The notes under the pieces: model-generated | Told to the model about the DNA's origin: nothing | The model's input: only the letters and a program-made list of their open reading frames with translations | Databases searched by the model: none | Position numbers and translations under genes: made by a program | In this document: piece after piece, positions 1 through 7,920 of the stretch | Layout of the letters: the number at the start of each line of letters is the position of its first letter | Numbering within the stretch: position 1 is the stretch's first letter | Assembly: GCF_009914055.1 (NCBI RefSeq) | Contig: NZ_CP028271.1 | Location: 1,302,001-1,366,000 of the forward strand | Source: Mixta intestinalis | GTDB taxonomy: Bacteria > Pseudomonadota > Gammaproteobacteria > Enterobacterales > Enterobacteriaceae | Direction: 5' to 3' | DNA length: 64,000 nucleotides

Positions 1-307
1 TGCGCACGATTGGCAGCAGCGAATAGAGAAATACCGCCGTGATGGCGGGCACTACGCCAATGCCCTGACCGATCAGCGAAAATAACGGAATCATCAGGCC
101 AAACAGGGCGATAGAAGGGATGGTTAATACCAGCGTGGCGATACCCAGCACCGGCGTCGCCAGCCATTTAACCCGCACAATAATAATGCCCAGCGGCACA
201 CCAGCCAGAATGGCGCAGCCCACCGCCACCAGCACCAGCCAGAGATGTTGCCAGCTCAGCGCTACCAGGTGGGGCCAGTTGTCGATCATATAATGCAGCG
301 TATCCAT
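1..307 (-). CDS. Osmoprotectant ABC transporter permease, 3' part outside window
   Basis: Inner-membrane permease subunit of a glycine betaine/choline-type ABC importer (OpuCB/YehW/OsmW family). The first 102 residues are visible; the rest lies left of the window. The N-terminus has a short periplasmic/cytosolic lead (MDTLHYMID) followed by strongly hydrophobic segments and the usual Leu/Ile/Gly-rich BPD-transport core. The start follows a GGAGAAG-type ribosome site. It is the third visible gene of a minus-strand operon (permease, binding protein, permease) with gaps of about 10 bases. The ATPase is not seen and probably follows outside the window. Homology to the other permease here (1238-1951) is of family level only. 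Confidence 0.85.
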   Translation of the reverse strand, partial: MDTLHYMIDNWPHLVALSWQHLWLVLVAVGCAILAGVPLGIIIVRVKWLATPVLGIATLVLTIPSIALFGLMIPLFSLIGQGIGVVPAITAVFLYSLLPIVR

Positions 308-316
308 AGCTTCTCC

Positions 317-1228
317 TTACAGCATGCCTTTCGCCTGTAAAAAATCATGCGCCACCTGCTGCGGTGACTGGTGATCGACATCCACCCGTTTATTCATTTC
401 AGTAATGGCGTCATCGGTAATAAGCGCGGAGAGCTGATTCAGCGCCGCTGCCAGCCCCGGATGAGCCGCCAGCACCTCTTTACGCACTACCGGCGTGACG
501 TTGTAGCTGGGAAAAAAGTGCTTATCATCTTCCAGAATTTGCAGATCGAAGCCTTTGACGCGTCCGTCGGTGGTATACACCAGGCCCGCCTCAACGAAAC
601 CGTCACGAATTGCGTTGTACACCAGGCCCGGATCCATCTGGCGGATCTGTGGACGGTCGAGTTTCAGGCCGTAGAGTTTTTGCAGCGGCTGTAAGCCATC
701 AGAGCGGCCTGCGAATTCCAGATCCAGTCCCAGCATCCAGTTATGTTTGGGATCCTGCTGGCGAATTTGCTCGATGCGCGCCACCAGCTGCGACACCGTG
801 GTGATATGCTCTTTCCCGGCGCGTTTACGCTGCATGGCAAAGGCGTAGGTGTTATTCATTGGTGCCGGATCCAGCCAGACCAGGCCGAGTTTGGCATCCA
901 GCCGTCGTACCGTTTCGTAAGCCTGCTTCGAGGACATCGGGGTAGTAATATGATTGAAGATAATCAGCGACGAGCCGGTATATTCCCAGGTCATATCGAT
1001 CTGTTTATTCAGCATCGCGCTGCGGCTGATGGAGACGGCAATATTGGTTTTAGGGATCACCTCAAACCCTTTTTTCTCCAGCCAGAGTACGGTCATCGCC
1101 GAGAGAATATGTTGTTCGGTGAAGCCTTTGGTCGCCATGGTGATTGGTGCGGCGTGGGCGACATTCAGGGTCAGTAGCAGGGTTACCAGCAGCGCCATCG
1201 CGCGTATTAAGGTGCGAACTCCGTTCAT
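317..1228 (-). CDS. Glycine betaine/osmoprotectant ABC transporter substrate-binding protein (OsmX/YehZ-like)
   Basis: Periplasmic binding protein, 303 residues, the normal length for OpuC/YehZ/OsmX. An N-terminal signal peptide (hydrophobic MALLVTLLLTL ending VAHAA) precedes the mature domain. Family features seen are the early KGFTEQ segment, the WEYTGS motif typical of OpuAC-like betaine-binding domains, and a second lobe containing the GLVYTTDGR stretch. The start is supported by AGGAGAG four bases upstream of ATG. It lies between two permease genes in a tight operon, so ligand delivery to that permease pair is a safe inference. The exact substrate (glycine betaine or another quaternary amine) cannot be read from sequence. 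Confidence 0.9.
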   Translation of the reverse strand: MNGVRTLIRAMALLVTLLLTLNVAHAAPITMATKGFTEQHILSAMTVLWLEKKGFEVIPKTNIAVSISRSAMLNKQIDMTWEYTGSSLIIFNHITTPMSSKQAYETVRRLDAKLGLVWLDPAPMNNTYAFAMQRKRAGKEHITTVSQLVARIEQIRQQDPKHNWMLGLDLEFAGRSDGLQPLQKLYGLKLDRPQIRQMDPGLVYNAIRDGFVEAGLVYTTDGRVKGFDLQILEDDKHFFPSYNVTPVVRKEVLAAHPGLAAALNQLSALITDDAITEMNKRVDVDHQSPQQVAHDFLQAKGML

Positions 1229-1237
1229 AACGCTCTC

Positions 1238-1951
1238 CTATAGCGCATGTGGGCTAAGCCAGCGGCCAAGCGCCGCCAGCAACATATCCAGAATCAGCGC
1301 CACCAGCGCCGTTGCCACCGCACCCAAAATCAGAATCGGGAAATCATTGAGGTAGATGCCGGGAAAAATCAGTTCGCCGTAGCTGCTGGCACCGATAAGA
1401 AACGCCAGCGGGGCTGTGCCAACATTAATCGCCATGGCGATACGAATACCGGAAAGCATTACTGGCCAGGCGTTGGGGAGCTCAACCTGGCGCAGGCGCT
1501 GTAAGCGCGTCATGCCAATGCCGTTGGCAGCTTCCAGCAGCGAGTGTGGCACGCCGATCAGACCGGCATAGGTGTTACGGACGACAGGCAATAGCGAGGC
1601 AAAAAACAGGGCGATGATGGCGGGACGATCGCCAATGCCGATAACCACCATCGCCAGCGCCAGTACCGCCAGCGGCGGCAGGGTATTGCCGACATTGAAG
1701 ATCTGCATCATATATTCTGCCCAGCGTCGGGCAAAGGGGCGACTCAGGAGGATGCCGCTGGGAATACCTACCAGCAGCGCACCGGACATCGACCAACCCA
1801 CCAGCCAGAGGTGCTGTCGGCCAAGATAGATCAGGTCAACCCGGTGTGCCTTAATTACCTCAAAACCAATACCGTAAATCAGGATCGCAGCGATCGGCAC
1901 GATTGCCAGCAGCGCCAGCAAGGTTCGCTTGATCGTGGTAGAACAATGCAT
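1238..1951 (-). CDS. Osmoprotectant ABC transporter permease (YehY/OsmY type)
   Basis: First gene of the importer operon, an inner-membrane permease. The frame is open back to 2014, but the ATG at 1951 (MHCSTTIKRTLLALL) has GGAGAG eight bases upstream, while the 2014 start has no close ribosome site; I therefore use 1951, giving 237 residues. There are about six hydrophobic segments. The EAA-type loop is visible around LLEAANGIGMTRLQRLRQVELP, which contacts the ATPase in this family. The C-terminal region (AINVGTAPLAFLIGASSYGELIF) is characteristic of the OpuCB/YehY group. It is followed nine bases later by the binding protein gene. Confidence 0.87.
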   Translation of the reverse strand: MHCSTTIKRTLLALLAIVPIAAILIYGIGFEVIKAHRVDLIYLGRQHLWLVGWSMSGALLVGIPSGILLSRPFARRWAEYMMQIFNVGNTLPPLAVLALAMVVIGIGDRPAIIALFFASLLPVVRNTYAGLIGVPHSLLEAANGIGMTRLQRLRQVELPNAWPVMLSGIRIAMAINVGTAPLAFLIGASSYGELIFPGIYLNDFPILILGAVATALVALILDMLLAALGRWLSPHAL

Positions 1952-2130
1952 TGACAGGACTCTCCGGGGATAGCTGTAGTGCCGCTTTAAAGGCAGCTCA
2001 GCTGTTATAGTCATTAGCGGGCAACGGTGCGCTGAATATTCTCCTCACCGGCTTACCCTGTACTCAAAATAAAATGCTGACTTATACGGATTTGTCAGCA
2101 AAAACCAATCGTAGTGCCTTAAAGCTATAG

Positions 2131-2271
2131 CAGCGGCTGGGCAGCTACGCCAGTTTCGACGATAAAATCAAGCGCATAATCTTCTGCAAGGCTGATATTG
2201 ATGAACGAGTGCTTATGGCACCGCTTCCTGAATGGGAGACGATTTTGAGCATCGGCACCCTGATCGTATAA
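2131..2271 (+). pseudogene. Possible decayed coding fragment, unidentified
   Basis: An open stretch of 46 codons with no start codon, directly after an in-frame TAG and ending in TAA, has coding-like composition (segments such as FDDKIKRIIF and PLPEWETILSIGT). It lies in the otherwise non-coding 1952-2408 gap, between the osmoprotectant operon and the lipase gene. I do not recognise it. It could equally be chance. Confidence 0.2.
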
Positions 2272-2311
2272 GCTCTATTGAATACTAATAAGCGGGCTAA
2301 AAAATCATAAA

Positions 2312-2331
2312 CTGCCTGCGTTGGCAGGCAG
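2312..2331 (-). terminator. Rho-independent terminator after the lipase gene
   Basis: An eight-base-pair perfect stem (CTGCCTGC / GCAGGCAG) with loop of four is followed, on the minus strand, by a T-rich tract (TTTATGATTTTTT). It would end transcription coming from the lipase gene through its duplicated remnant. Confidence 0.75.
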
Positions 2332-2340
2332 ATAAAGCAC

Positions 2341-2403
2341 TTAGTGTAATAAAAGCGCGCTCCCACAATCGGGTTTAACGCTTGCGGTCATTTCCAGCAG
2401 ATC
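2341..2403 (-). pseudogene. Remnant of a second lipase copy (partial tandem duplication)
   Basis: Fifty bases here (2355-2404) match 2927-2976 inside the neighbouring lipase gene at 45 of 50 positions, in the same orientation. In frame it reads DLLEMTASV, then KPDCGSALLLH and a stop, versus DLLEMTASVEPGCGST in the intact gene. It begins five bases beyond the lipase stop codon. The simplest reading is a scar of a tandem lipase paralogue deleted by recombination. Confidence 0.75.
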
Positions 2404-2408
2404 CCCGG

Positions 2409-3383
2409 TTAGCTGGGATCGTAGATAATATCTTTACCCATCTCAAGACCATAATAATTCAGATAGGCCGTATCGTGCTGATAGCTATACTGTTGCTGGA
2501 AATCGGTAATTTCAGGATTAATACCGAAATCAAACAATTCTGGCTGACTTGTATGGGTATAGTCATAACTGGCCATAAGGTCAGCAAAGCCAATAATTAT
2601 TGTTTTCATAATCAAAGGCAGTTTAATCACTGGTTCATACAGGGTTGCAATCTCTTTTAGTGAATCTGTATTCCATGCTTTGGGAACAACATCCATATTA
2701 TTAATAATTCGTTTTAGCCCACTGCCCAATATATTTTCCGCATATGTGGCAAAATAAGAATTACCTGCCGTTGCACCAGCGAAACTGCGTACCTGGACCC
2801 GCACGTTTTTTTTCAGTTGCTGCTTAACGCTGACACCCCAGGGAATGGTAAATGTACCGCCCATACTGTGCCCGCAGAACGTTAACGTATCGCCATCATT
2901 CAAACGGGAGTTCAGGAACTGCATGAGCGTGCTCCCACAACCAGGTTCAACGCTTGCGGTCATTTCCAGCAAATCCGTGAGTACCTCAGCCATACCGGAG
3001 GCGATTTTCGCCTCGCCCGGTGCACCAGCATCAAACTGACGCCAGTCGATCAGTTTGAAGACGGCCATATCCTCTTGCCCGTTAAGAGTAGATACGGTAG
3101 AGCGGGCAGCAACGCGATAGTCCGATGGATCGTTGCGGTTCTGAACAACGAAAAACATATAGTCGTCCCAGTTATCCGAGTCGGCGCGAGATTTTGGCAT
3201 TCGTTTAACAGCTGGTCCCCAGACCACATTATCCAGTTTACCGGCAGTAATGGGGGATTGAGTTAACCCGTCCTGTAGTTTTTTTTGCGTAAGTTCCGGA
3301 TTATATTCTTCCTGGTGTGCGCCTGACCAGGCAATTGAAGCTAAGGCGAAACACTCTGCATCAAATGTGTATATTGATTTCAT
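2409..3383 (-). CDS. Class 3 lipase family protein (alpha/beta hydrolase)
   Basis: Predicted 324-residue serine hydrolase of the lipase class 3 type. The nucleophile elbow is the CGHSMGG motif near residue 170, with Ser as nucleophile. Upstream segments (MFFVVQNRNDPSDYRVAARS; VFKLIDWRQFD) fit the N-terminal part of this fold, and candidate Asp and His partners follow in the second half (NNMDVVPK; SYQHDTAY). No signal peptide is visible, so it is cytosolic or exported by a specialised route. Such lipases are sometimes type VI phospholipase effectors, but no immunity-like gene is adjacent. The start ATG follows AAGGAATTCCAT. Substrate is unknown. Confidence 0.75.
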   Translation of the reverse strand: MKSIYTFDAECFALASIAWSGAHQEEYNPELTQKKLQDGLTQSPITAGKLDNVVWGPAVKRMPKSRADSDNWDDYMFFVVQNRNDPSDYRVAARSTVSTLNGQEDMAVFKLIDWRQFDAGAPGEAKIASGMAEVLTDLLEMTASVEPGCGSTLMQFLNSRLNDGDTLTFCGHSMGGTFTIPWGVSVKQQLKKNVRVQVRSFAGATAGNSYFATYAENILGSGLKRIINNMDVVPKAWNTDSLKEIATLYEPVIKLPLIMKTIIIGFADLMASYDYTHTSQPELFDFGINPEITDFQQQYSYQHDTAYLNYYGLEMGKDIIYDPS

Positions 3384-3901
3384 ATGGAATTCCTTTTATT
3401 TACTGGAAAATATCGATGGTTATAGTGGAATAGCGCGACTGCATTATTCTCAATACATTTTAACTTTCTCGATTATAGCTGCCAGCGTTTAATCAGGAAT
3501 GGGCGCTTTAATATTTGATGTGTAATTAATTATATTTATAAGTTGAAACGCTTGATACCTCTGTTAAATAATGTTTCTTTGCTGACAAATGTTTTTTTGT
3601 GCAATTAAATTGCCCCGATTTTTCTATTAATCATCCTTTGTGCTGTTAATTAAATCGCTTCAGTTATTCCGTTTAAAATAAAAGCGGGAAATTGAAGCAA
3701 AGAAAGTGGCTATTTTTCCCATCCATGTTGGGGAAATCCTGATATCACCACATGTATAAATGCCATGGTCAGCCCATTTTCACTATAAAATGCTGGGACG
3801 ACACGGTAGGGTTCGTCGTTTTGTATCAGACGTCCATTTCCGTGCTCCTGGTTTTCAGACGCCTGCTATTGGCACCGACGAAAGAGAAAATCGTAAGCTT
3901 T
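3384..3901. other. Intergenic region, AT-rich, no gene seen
   Basis: About 600 bases separate the lipase start from the efflux pump. Most is AT-rich. I see no supportable open frame or RNA gene. The right end carries the palindromic operator described separately. Confidence 0.6.
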
Positions 3902-3918
3902 AAGTGACATTGTCACTT
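3902..3918 (+). promoter_or_regulatory. Palindromic operator upstream of the MFS efflux pump
   Basis: AAGTGACA-T-TGTCACTT is a perfect inverted repeat of two 8-base arms around one base, 75 bases before the pump start. This geometry is typical of TetR/MarR-type repressor sites at drug-efflux promoters. No such regulator is encoded next to it. A related palindrome, GTGACGTTGTCAC, occurs at 7812-7824. Confidence 0.5.
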
Positions 3919-3993
3919 TAGACATAACAAACGAAACGATCGCGCGCAGCCATGCGGTAAGCTACGCTTAGCAGTTCGACAGGAAGGGGAAAA

Positions 3994-5448
3994 ATGACAG
4001 AAAATCAACCGCAACCGGTGCCGCACCGTCACTGGATTTTAATCGCCTGTATGCTGGCGATGTTTATGGCAGCGATCGAGGTGACTATCGTCGCCACCGC
4101 AATGCCTACCATTATCGCCCAGCTGGGCGGCTTTTCTCAGTTTGGCTGGGTTTTTTCTATCTATTTACTGACTCAGGCGGTAAGCGTGCCGATTTATGGA
4201 CGCCTGGCCGATATCTGGGGACGCAAGCGGATGTTTTTTATCGGCACCTCGCTGTTTCTGCTGGGTTCGGTATTATGTGGTTTTGCCCACAGCATGGGCT
4301 GGCTGATTCTGTTTCGCGCTTTTCAGGGCATCGGGGCCGGAGCGATCATGCCGCTGACCTCTACGATCGTTGCCGATGTCTATTCGCCACGTGAGCGTGC
4401 GGGCATCCAGGGCTGGCTTTCCAGCGTCTGGGGCGTATCGGCGATTATCGGGCCGCTGAGCGGCGCGTGGATCGTGCAGCATTTCAACTGGGCGCTGGTT
4501 TTTTGGGTCAATGTGCCGTTGGGGATCATTTCGATGTTAATGCTGGCACGCTGGCTGCCTGCCCATCGTCAGGATTCTTCGCAGCGGCTGAACGTCTCCG
4601 GCAGTGCCTGGCTGATGCTGAGCGTCAGTGCGCTGTTGGTTGCGCTATTACAGGCGCAGGCGCTGGGCTACTGGCTGCTGCTGTTTCTGGCGATCGCCCT
4701 GGTTACCGGCGTTATTCTGTTACGCCACGAAAAGAGATCGGAATCGCCTCTGTTCCCGCTGGATATCTGGCGCAGCCGGGTTATCGTCGCAGGCAATGTG
4801 GGTAATTTAATTATCGGCGCGGCGATGATGGGTATCAGCGCATTTCTGCCTACCTGGATTCAGGGGATTAACGGCGGTACGCCGCTACAGGCGGGCAGTG
4901 TGCTGGCAATGATGTCTATTGGCTGGCCGCTCGCCAGCACGCTAAGCGGCAGACTGATGTTAATCACTTCATATCGGTTTACCGCCCAGCTGGGCGCACT
5001 ATTGCTTATCGTTGGCAGCGCGTTGCTGCTCATGCTGCATGCCAACAGCAGCCTGATACAGGCGGGTTTTGCGGCATTTGTCATCGGTACCGGGATGGGA
5101 ATGAGCAGCACTACCTTTCTGGTTTCGGTGCAAAACAGCGCGGCGTTTGAAATCCGTGGTATCTGCACCGCCTCGATTATGTTTAGTCGCATACTGGGAT
5201 CGGCTATCGGTACGGCGATAATGGGTGCGGTGTTAAACTATAATCTGATGCTACGGCTGCCTGCGGCCCAGGATCCGGTTCAGCAAATTATGTCACCGGA
5301 ACAGCGCCAGGCGCTGGACAGCCAGACGTTACAGCAGCTGATCCAGCAGATTGCGGCGTCGCTGCATTGGGTGTTTATCGTGTCGCTGATTGTAGCGTTC
5401 GGTACGCTGTTTATCGCCTGGGTTATGCCGCGCAAGCAGCCGGAATAG
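3994..5448 (+). CDS. MFS multidrug efflux transporter, DHA2 (14-TM, EmrB/QacA) family
   Basis: Proton-driven inner-membrane exporter, 484 residues. The first half shows the MFS loop motif GRLADIWGRKRMF after TM2, and the TM5 antiporter motif (GPLSGAWIVQHFNW), both diagnostic of DHA drug:H+ antiporters. Two additional central helices (WLMLSVSALLVALLQAQ; YWLLLFLAIALVTGVILL) bring it to the 14-TM DHA2 topology. ATG follows AGGAAGGGG. No membrane-fusion partner (EmrA-like) is adjacent, so it is likely to act alone. The palindrome at 3902-3918 suggests inducible repression. The substrate is unknown. Confidence 0.9.
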   Translation: MTENQPQPVPHRHWILIACMLAMFMAAIEVTIVATAMPTIIAQLGGFSQFGWVFSIYLLTQAVSVPIYGRLADIWGRKRMFFIGTSLFLLGSVLCGFAHSMGWLILFRAFQGIGAGAIMPLTSTIVADVYSPRERAGIQGWLSSVWGVSAIIGPLSGAWIVQHFNWALVFWVNVPLGIISMLMLARWLPAHRQDSSQRLNVSGSAWLMLSVSALLVALLQAQALGYWLLLFLAIALVTGVILLRHEKRSESPLFPLDIWRSRVIVAGNVGNLIIGAAMMGISAFLPTWIQGINGGTPLQAGSVLAMMSIGWPLASTLSGRLMLITSYRFTAQLGALLLIVGSALLLMLHANSSLIQAGFAAFVIGTGMGMSSTTFLVSVQNSAAFEIRGICTASIMFSRILGSAIGTAIMGAVLNYNLMLRLPAAQDPVQQIMSPEQRQALDSQTLQQLIQQIAASLHWVFIVSLIVAFGTLFIAWVMPRKQPE

Positions 5449-5467
5449 GGATCGGAACGGGGAAGCT

Positions 5468-5487
5468 GGCACCGCAAACGCGGTGCC
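5468..5487. terminator. Hairpin between convergent genes
   Basis: Perfect stem GGCACCGC / GCGGTGCC with loop AAAC lies between the convergent ends of the efflux pump and the DUF1161 gene. T-richness is weak on both sides, so function as a bidirectional terminator is likely but not certain. Confidence 0.55.
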
Positions 5488-5496
5488 GGAAGGATT

Positions 5497-5793
5497 TTAC
5501 TCGCTGGGCGCGTCCTGGGTGGTACCTGCATTCGCCGGGACGTTAGCCTCGCTGTCAACGCCGGTACGTTTGTAAACGATTTTCTGACTGTCGTTTTCAC
5601 AGTGACCGACTACCTGACCTCCGGCAGCGTTCGCCTGATCGTTAGGCACGATATCCAGCGTAAAACCCGTTTCGGGAACGCCGTTATTGATAATTTTCTG
5701 GCTGATATCCGCTTTAACCGACTCACAGGACGCCTGAGCCGCCAGCGGAGCAGCAACCAGCAGGGCGCTAAATAACCACATCTTCGCTCTCAT
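5497..5793 (-). CDS. DUF1161 family periplasmic protein
   Basis: Small exported protein of about 98 residues. The ATG at 5793 (MRAKMWLFSALLVAAPLAAQA) gives a clean signal peptide and has AAGGA seven bases upstream; the longer frame to 5811 lacks this. The mature part begins SCESVKADISQKI and carries the DUF1161 pattern: a cysteine near the N-terminus, FTLDIVPNDQ, and VGHCENDSQKIVYKR with the second cysteine, so a single disulfide is likely. The C-terminal tail is low complexity. Function of the family is unknown. Confidence 0.8.
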   Translation of the reverse strand: MRAKMWLFSALLVAAPLAAQASCESVKADISQKIINNGVPETGFTLDIVPNDQANAAGGQVVGHCENDSQKIVYKRTGVDSEANVPANAGTTQDAPSE

Positions 5794-5840
5794 CACATCA
5801 TCCTTTTGCAATAAAACCAGCGGTAACTATAGCAGTCAAA

Positions 5841-6188
5841 TCAGGGGGCAACCTGACGTCCGGTACGACGATCGAGACACCGCAGCGTTTTGGGTTCCCA
5901 GTAGGCATTAATATTGTAACTTTTTTCACAGGCGTCGCGGACGTCATAAGCCCGATCGGTTTTATCGAACTCTTTTTCAACGCGCGTGTTCACTTTCTTA
6001 CGCAGCATACGCGTATCATCCCACTGCTCTTTATTTTGCCGCGCTTCTTCATTACTGAGGGCGTTACTGCCGTCTTCAATAATGACGCGATCGGTACGCG
6101 CCTGCGCCTGAAGGGGTGCTAACGCCAGTGCGCCTAAAAGGGAGAGCGGGAGCAGTGCAATGGCAAGACGTTCAGGTAAAGTTCTCAT
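5841..6188 (-). CDS. ynfB: DUF1283 family periplasmic protein YnfB
   Basis: About 115 residues. The ATG at 6188 follows AGGAAG and starts a signal peptide (LAIALLPLSLLGALALAPLQAQA). The mature part closely follows enteric YnfB: EEARQNKEQWDDTR, the charged KKVNTRVEKEFDK stretch, YDVRDACEKS and the end NINAYWEPKTLRCLDRRTG. Two cysteines could form a disulfide. It diverges from ynfA, as in enteric genomes. Function unknown. I reject the earlier in-frame ATG at 6209 because it lacks a ribosome site. Confidence 0.9.
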   Translation of the reverse strand: MRTLPERLAIALLPLSLLGALALAPLQAQARTDRVIIEDGSNALSNEEARQNKEQWDDTRMLRKKVNTRVEKEFDKTDRAYDVRDACEKSYNINAYWEPKTLRCLDRRTGRQVAP

Positions 6189-6308
6189 TTTTTCTTCCTT
6201 ATATTTCATCGCAGCCAGCCATGAGGCGGGATCGTTTTTAGTATATCATCGGTGCTTATTTACCCACCAGCGGCACACGTGCTTCGTTTAGTTTCTGGCG
6301 AACATATT

Positions 6309-6635
6309 ATGTTAAAAACTACTTTGCTCTTTTTTCTTACCGCGCTGGCGGAAATCGTTGGTTGTTTTCTTCCCTGGCTATGGTTGAAAAAGGGGGCCAC
6401 GCCGTTATTGCTGCTGCCCGCCGCAGTGAGCCTGATGCTGTTTGTCTGGCTGCTGACGCTGCATCCTGCGGCCAGCGGGCGCGTTTATGCTGCCTACGGC
6501 GGCGTATATGTGGTAACGGCGCTGCTGTGGCTGCGCTGGGTGGATGGCGTGCGCCTGAGTCATTATGACTGGCTGGGTGCGGCGATAGCTTTTTGCGGTA
6601 TGCTGATTATCGTGGCGGGCTGGGGAAAAGCGTAA
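6309..6635 (+). CDS. ynfA: UPF0060 small membrane protein YnfA
   Basis: Exactly 108 residues from the ATG at 6309, the canonical YnfA length, with four transmembrane helices (LLFFLTALAEIVGCFLPWLWL; LLLLPAAVSLMLFVWLLTL; a YAAYGGVYVVTALLWLRWVDG segment; WLGAAIAFCGMLIIVAGW). The conserved Glu in TM1 (TALAEIVGC) and the VYAAYGGVY motif are present. Related to the small multidrug resistance superfamily, and reported as an efflux protein in some enterics; here the function is inferred only from family. An upstream in-frame start at 6252 would add a non-conserved extension. Ribosome site is weak. Confidence 0.92.
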   Translation: MLKTTLLFFLTALAEIVGCFLPWLWLKKGATPLLLLPAAVSLMLFVWLLTLHPAASGRVYAAYGGVYVVTALLWLRWVDGVRLSHYDWLGAAIAFCGMLIIVAGWGKA

Positions 6636-6714
6636 TGGATGTCAGCACGGTTTATTACATTTTGAGTTTTTATTAGCGCACGGCCTGACAGATGCCGTGA
6701 CGCGCTATAAATCA

Positions 6715-6731
6715 GGGGAGCAGTGCTCCCC
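6715..6731. terminator. Hairpin between convergent ynfA and ydfG
   Basis: Stem GGGGAGC / GCTCCCC with a three-base loop, followed on the plus strand by a T-rich tract (TTATCTTACTTTTTATC). It probably ends ynfA transcripts and may serve ydfG as well. Confidence 0.5.
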
Positions 6732-6747
6732 GTTATCTTACTTTTTA

Positions 6748-7497
6748 TCAGGAATTTTTCGCGACGCTCAGCCCGGCAACGGTCTGGCTTACCGGCATCA
6801 TCTCCAGCGTATTGATATTGACATGCGCAGGCAGCGTGGCCACCCAAAATACCGCTTCGGTCACATCTTCCGGCGTAAGCGCGGTCGTGCCCGCATAGAC
6901 ATTCCCGGCGCGGTTATCGTCGCCTTTAAAACGCACGTTGGAAAATTCCGTGCCGCCAACCAGCCCCGGCTCAATGTCGGTAACACGCAGCGCGGTGCCG
7001 TGCAGGTCAGTACGCAGGTTGAGGCTGAACTGACGAACAAACGCTTTAGTCGCGCCGTAAACGTTGCCACCCGCATAGGGCCAGCTACCGGCAATAGAGC
7101 CGATATTGATGACATGCCCGATATTGCGTTCGACCATTGCGGGCAGCAGGGCGCGGGTCATATAAACCAGCCCCTTGTTATTGGTATCGATCATGGTTTC
7201 CCAGTCTTCAATGCTGGCTTTATGCGCAGGCTCAATACCCAGCGCCAGCCCGGCATTGTTCACCAGCACATCAATCTGTCGCCATTCGGCAGGTAGTGTC
7301 GCCACGGCAGCGTCAATGGCGACACGATCGCGCACATCAAACTGAAGGGTATAGAGATTTTCGCCCAGCTCCGCTTTCAGGTCATCAAGGCGTTCCTGAC
7401 GACGCCCGGTAGCGATAACCTTGTGGCCCGCTGCGATAAAACGGCGGGCAATACTTTGACCAAAGCCAGCGGTTGCGCCGGTAACAAAAATTATCAT
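6748..7497 (-). CDS. ydfG: NADP-dependent 3-hydroxy acid dehydrogenase YdfG (SDR family)
   Basis: Cytosolic short-chain dehydrogenase that oxidises L-allo-threonine, L-serine and related 3-hydroxy acids in E. coli; it also reduces malonic semialdehyde. The 249-residue form from ATG 7497 has GAGGA eight bases upstream and starts at the conserved MIIFVTGATAGFG (Rossmann TGxxxGxG). NNAG, the catalytic Ser (NIGSIAGSW) and the YGATK Tyr/Lys pair are present. ATGRRQ after beta-2 fits NADP preference. Identity to enteric YdfG is high throughout (PAHKAS, GLVGGTEFSNVRFKGDD, THVN-type C-terminus). dcp lies nearby as in E. coli. Confidence 0.95.
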   Translation of the reverse strand: MIIFVTGATAGFGQSIARRFIAAGHKVIATGRRQERLDDLKAELGENLYTLQFDVRDRVAIDAAVATLPAEWRQIDVLVNNAGLALGIEPAHKASIEDWETMIDTNNKGLVYMTRALLPAMVERNIGHVINIGSIAGSWPYAGGNVYGATKAFVRQFSLNLRTDLHGTALRVTDIEPGLVGGTEFSNVRFKGDDNRAGNVYAGTTALTPEDVTEAVFWVATLPAHVNINTLEMMPVSQTVAGLSVAKNS

Positions 7498-7834
7498 CTC
7501 ACTGTTCCTCAAAGGATTTTCCAGAATAATCACCTTAGCACTTCGTTTTACCACTGCCCAGCGCCAGGGTTAAATAGAACCTGTATGCTTTGCTGCTGTA
7601 CCGACAGGTATCTTCTGCTAACCGCCTTTGTTATCAGGGACGAAAGACGTCCCACGCAGACGATCAGCAAACTATTCTATTGGCCATCTGAGTTTAACAG
7701 ATTGATATATAGCAACTTTATTAGCCGATACTCTAAAGCCAAAACTACGCGTTTCATGCGTCTCACGCAGGTTTTGACGTGTATCTGAAAAGCAGATCAG
7801 AACAAAAAGATGTGACGTTGTCACGATTGATAGC
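7498..7834. other. Intergenic region with a GTGAC...GTCAC palindrome
   Basis: No supportable gene. The stretch holds a partial palindrome GTGACGTTGTCAC at 7812-7824 that shares GTGAC-N-TTGTCAC with the operator in front of the MFS pump at 3902-3918. It lies about 315 bases upstream of ydfG. Confidence 0.4.
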
Positions 7835-7872
7835 AAAAATAGCCTGTTAACACAGAACATGACAACAGGCTA
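7835..7872 (-). terminator. Rho-independent terminator of the 64-residue peptide gene
   Basis: Nine-base-pair stem TAGCCTGTT / AACAGGCTA, with TTTTTG following on the minus strand. It sits 48 bases after the stop codon of the peptide gene at 7921-8115 and supports that this short gene is a real transcription unit. Confidence 0.75.
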
Positions 7873-7920
7873 AAACACCAAAGATTATGATGAACGAGCG
7901 CAATAATAAAATGCCGCTAT

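Noticed and set aside
2145..2366. 73-codon minus frame downstream of the lipase gene
   Set aside because: Crosses the terminator hairpin and does not match the lipase remnant frame.
7423..7788. 121-codon plus-strand frame overlapping the ydfG start
   Set aside because: Begins inside ydfG and has no ribosome site; the non-overlapping part is AT-rich and not protein-like.
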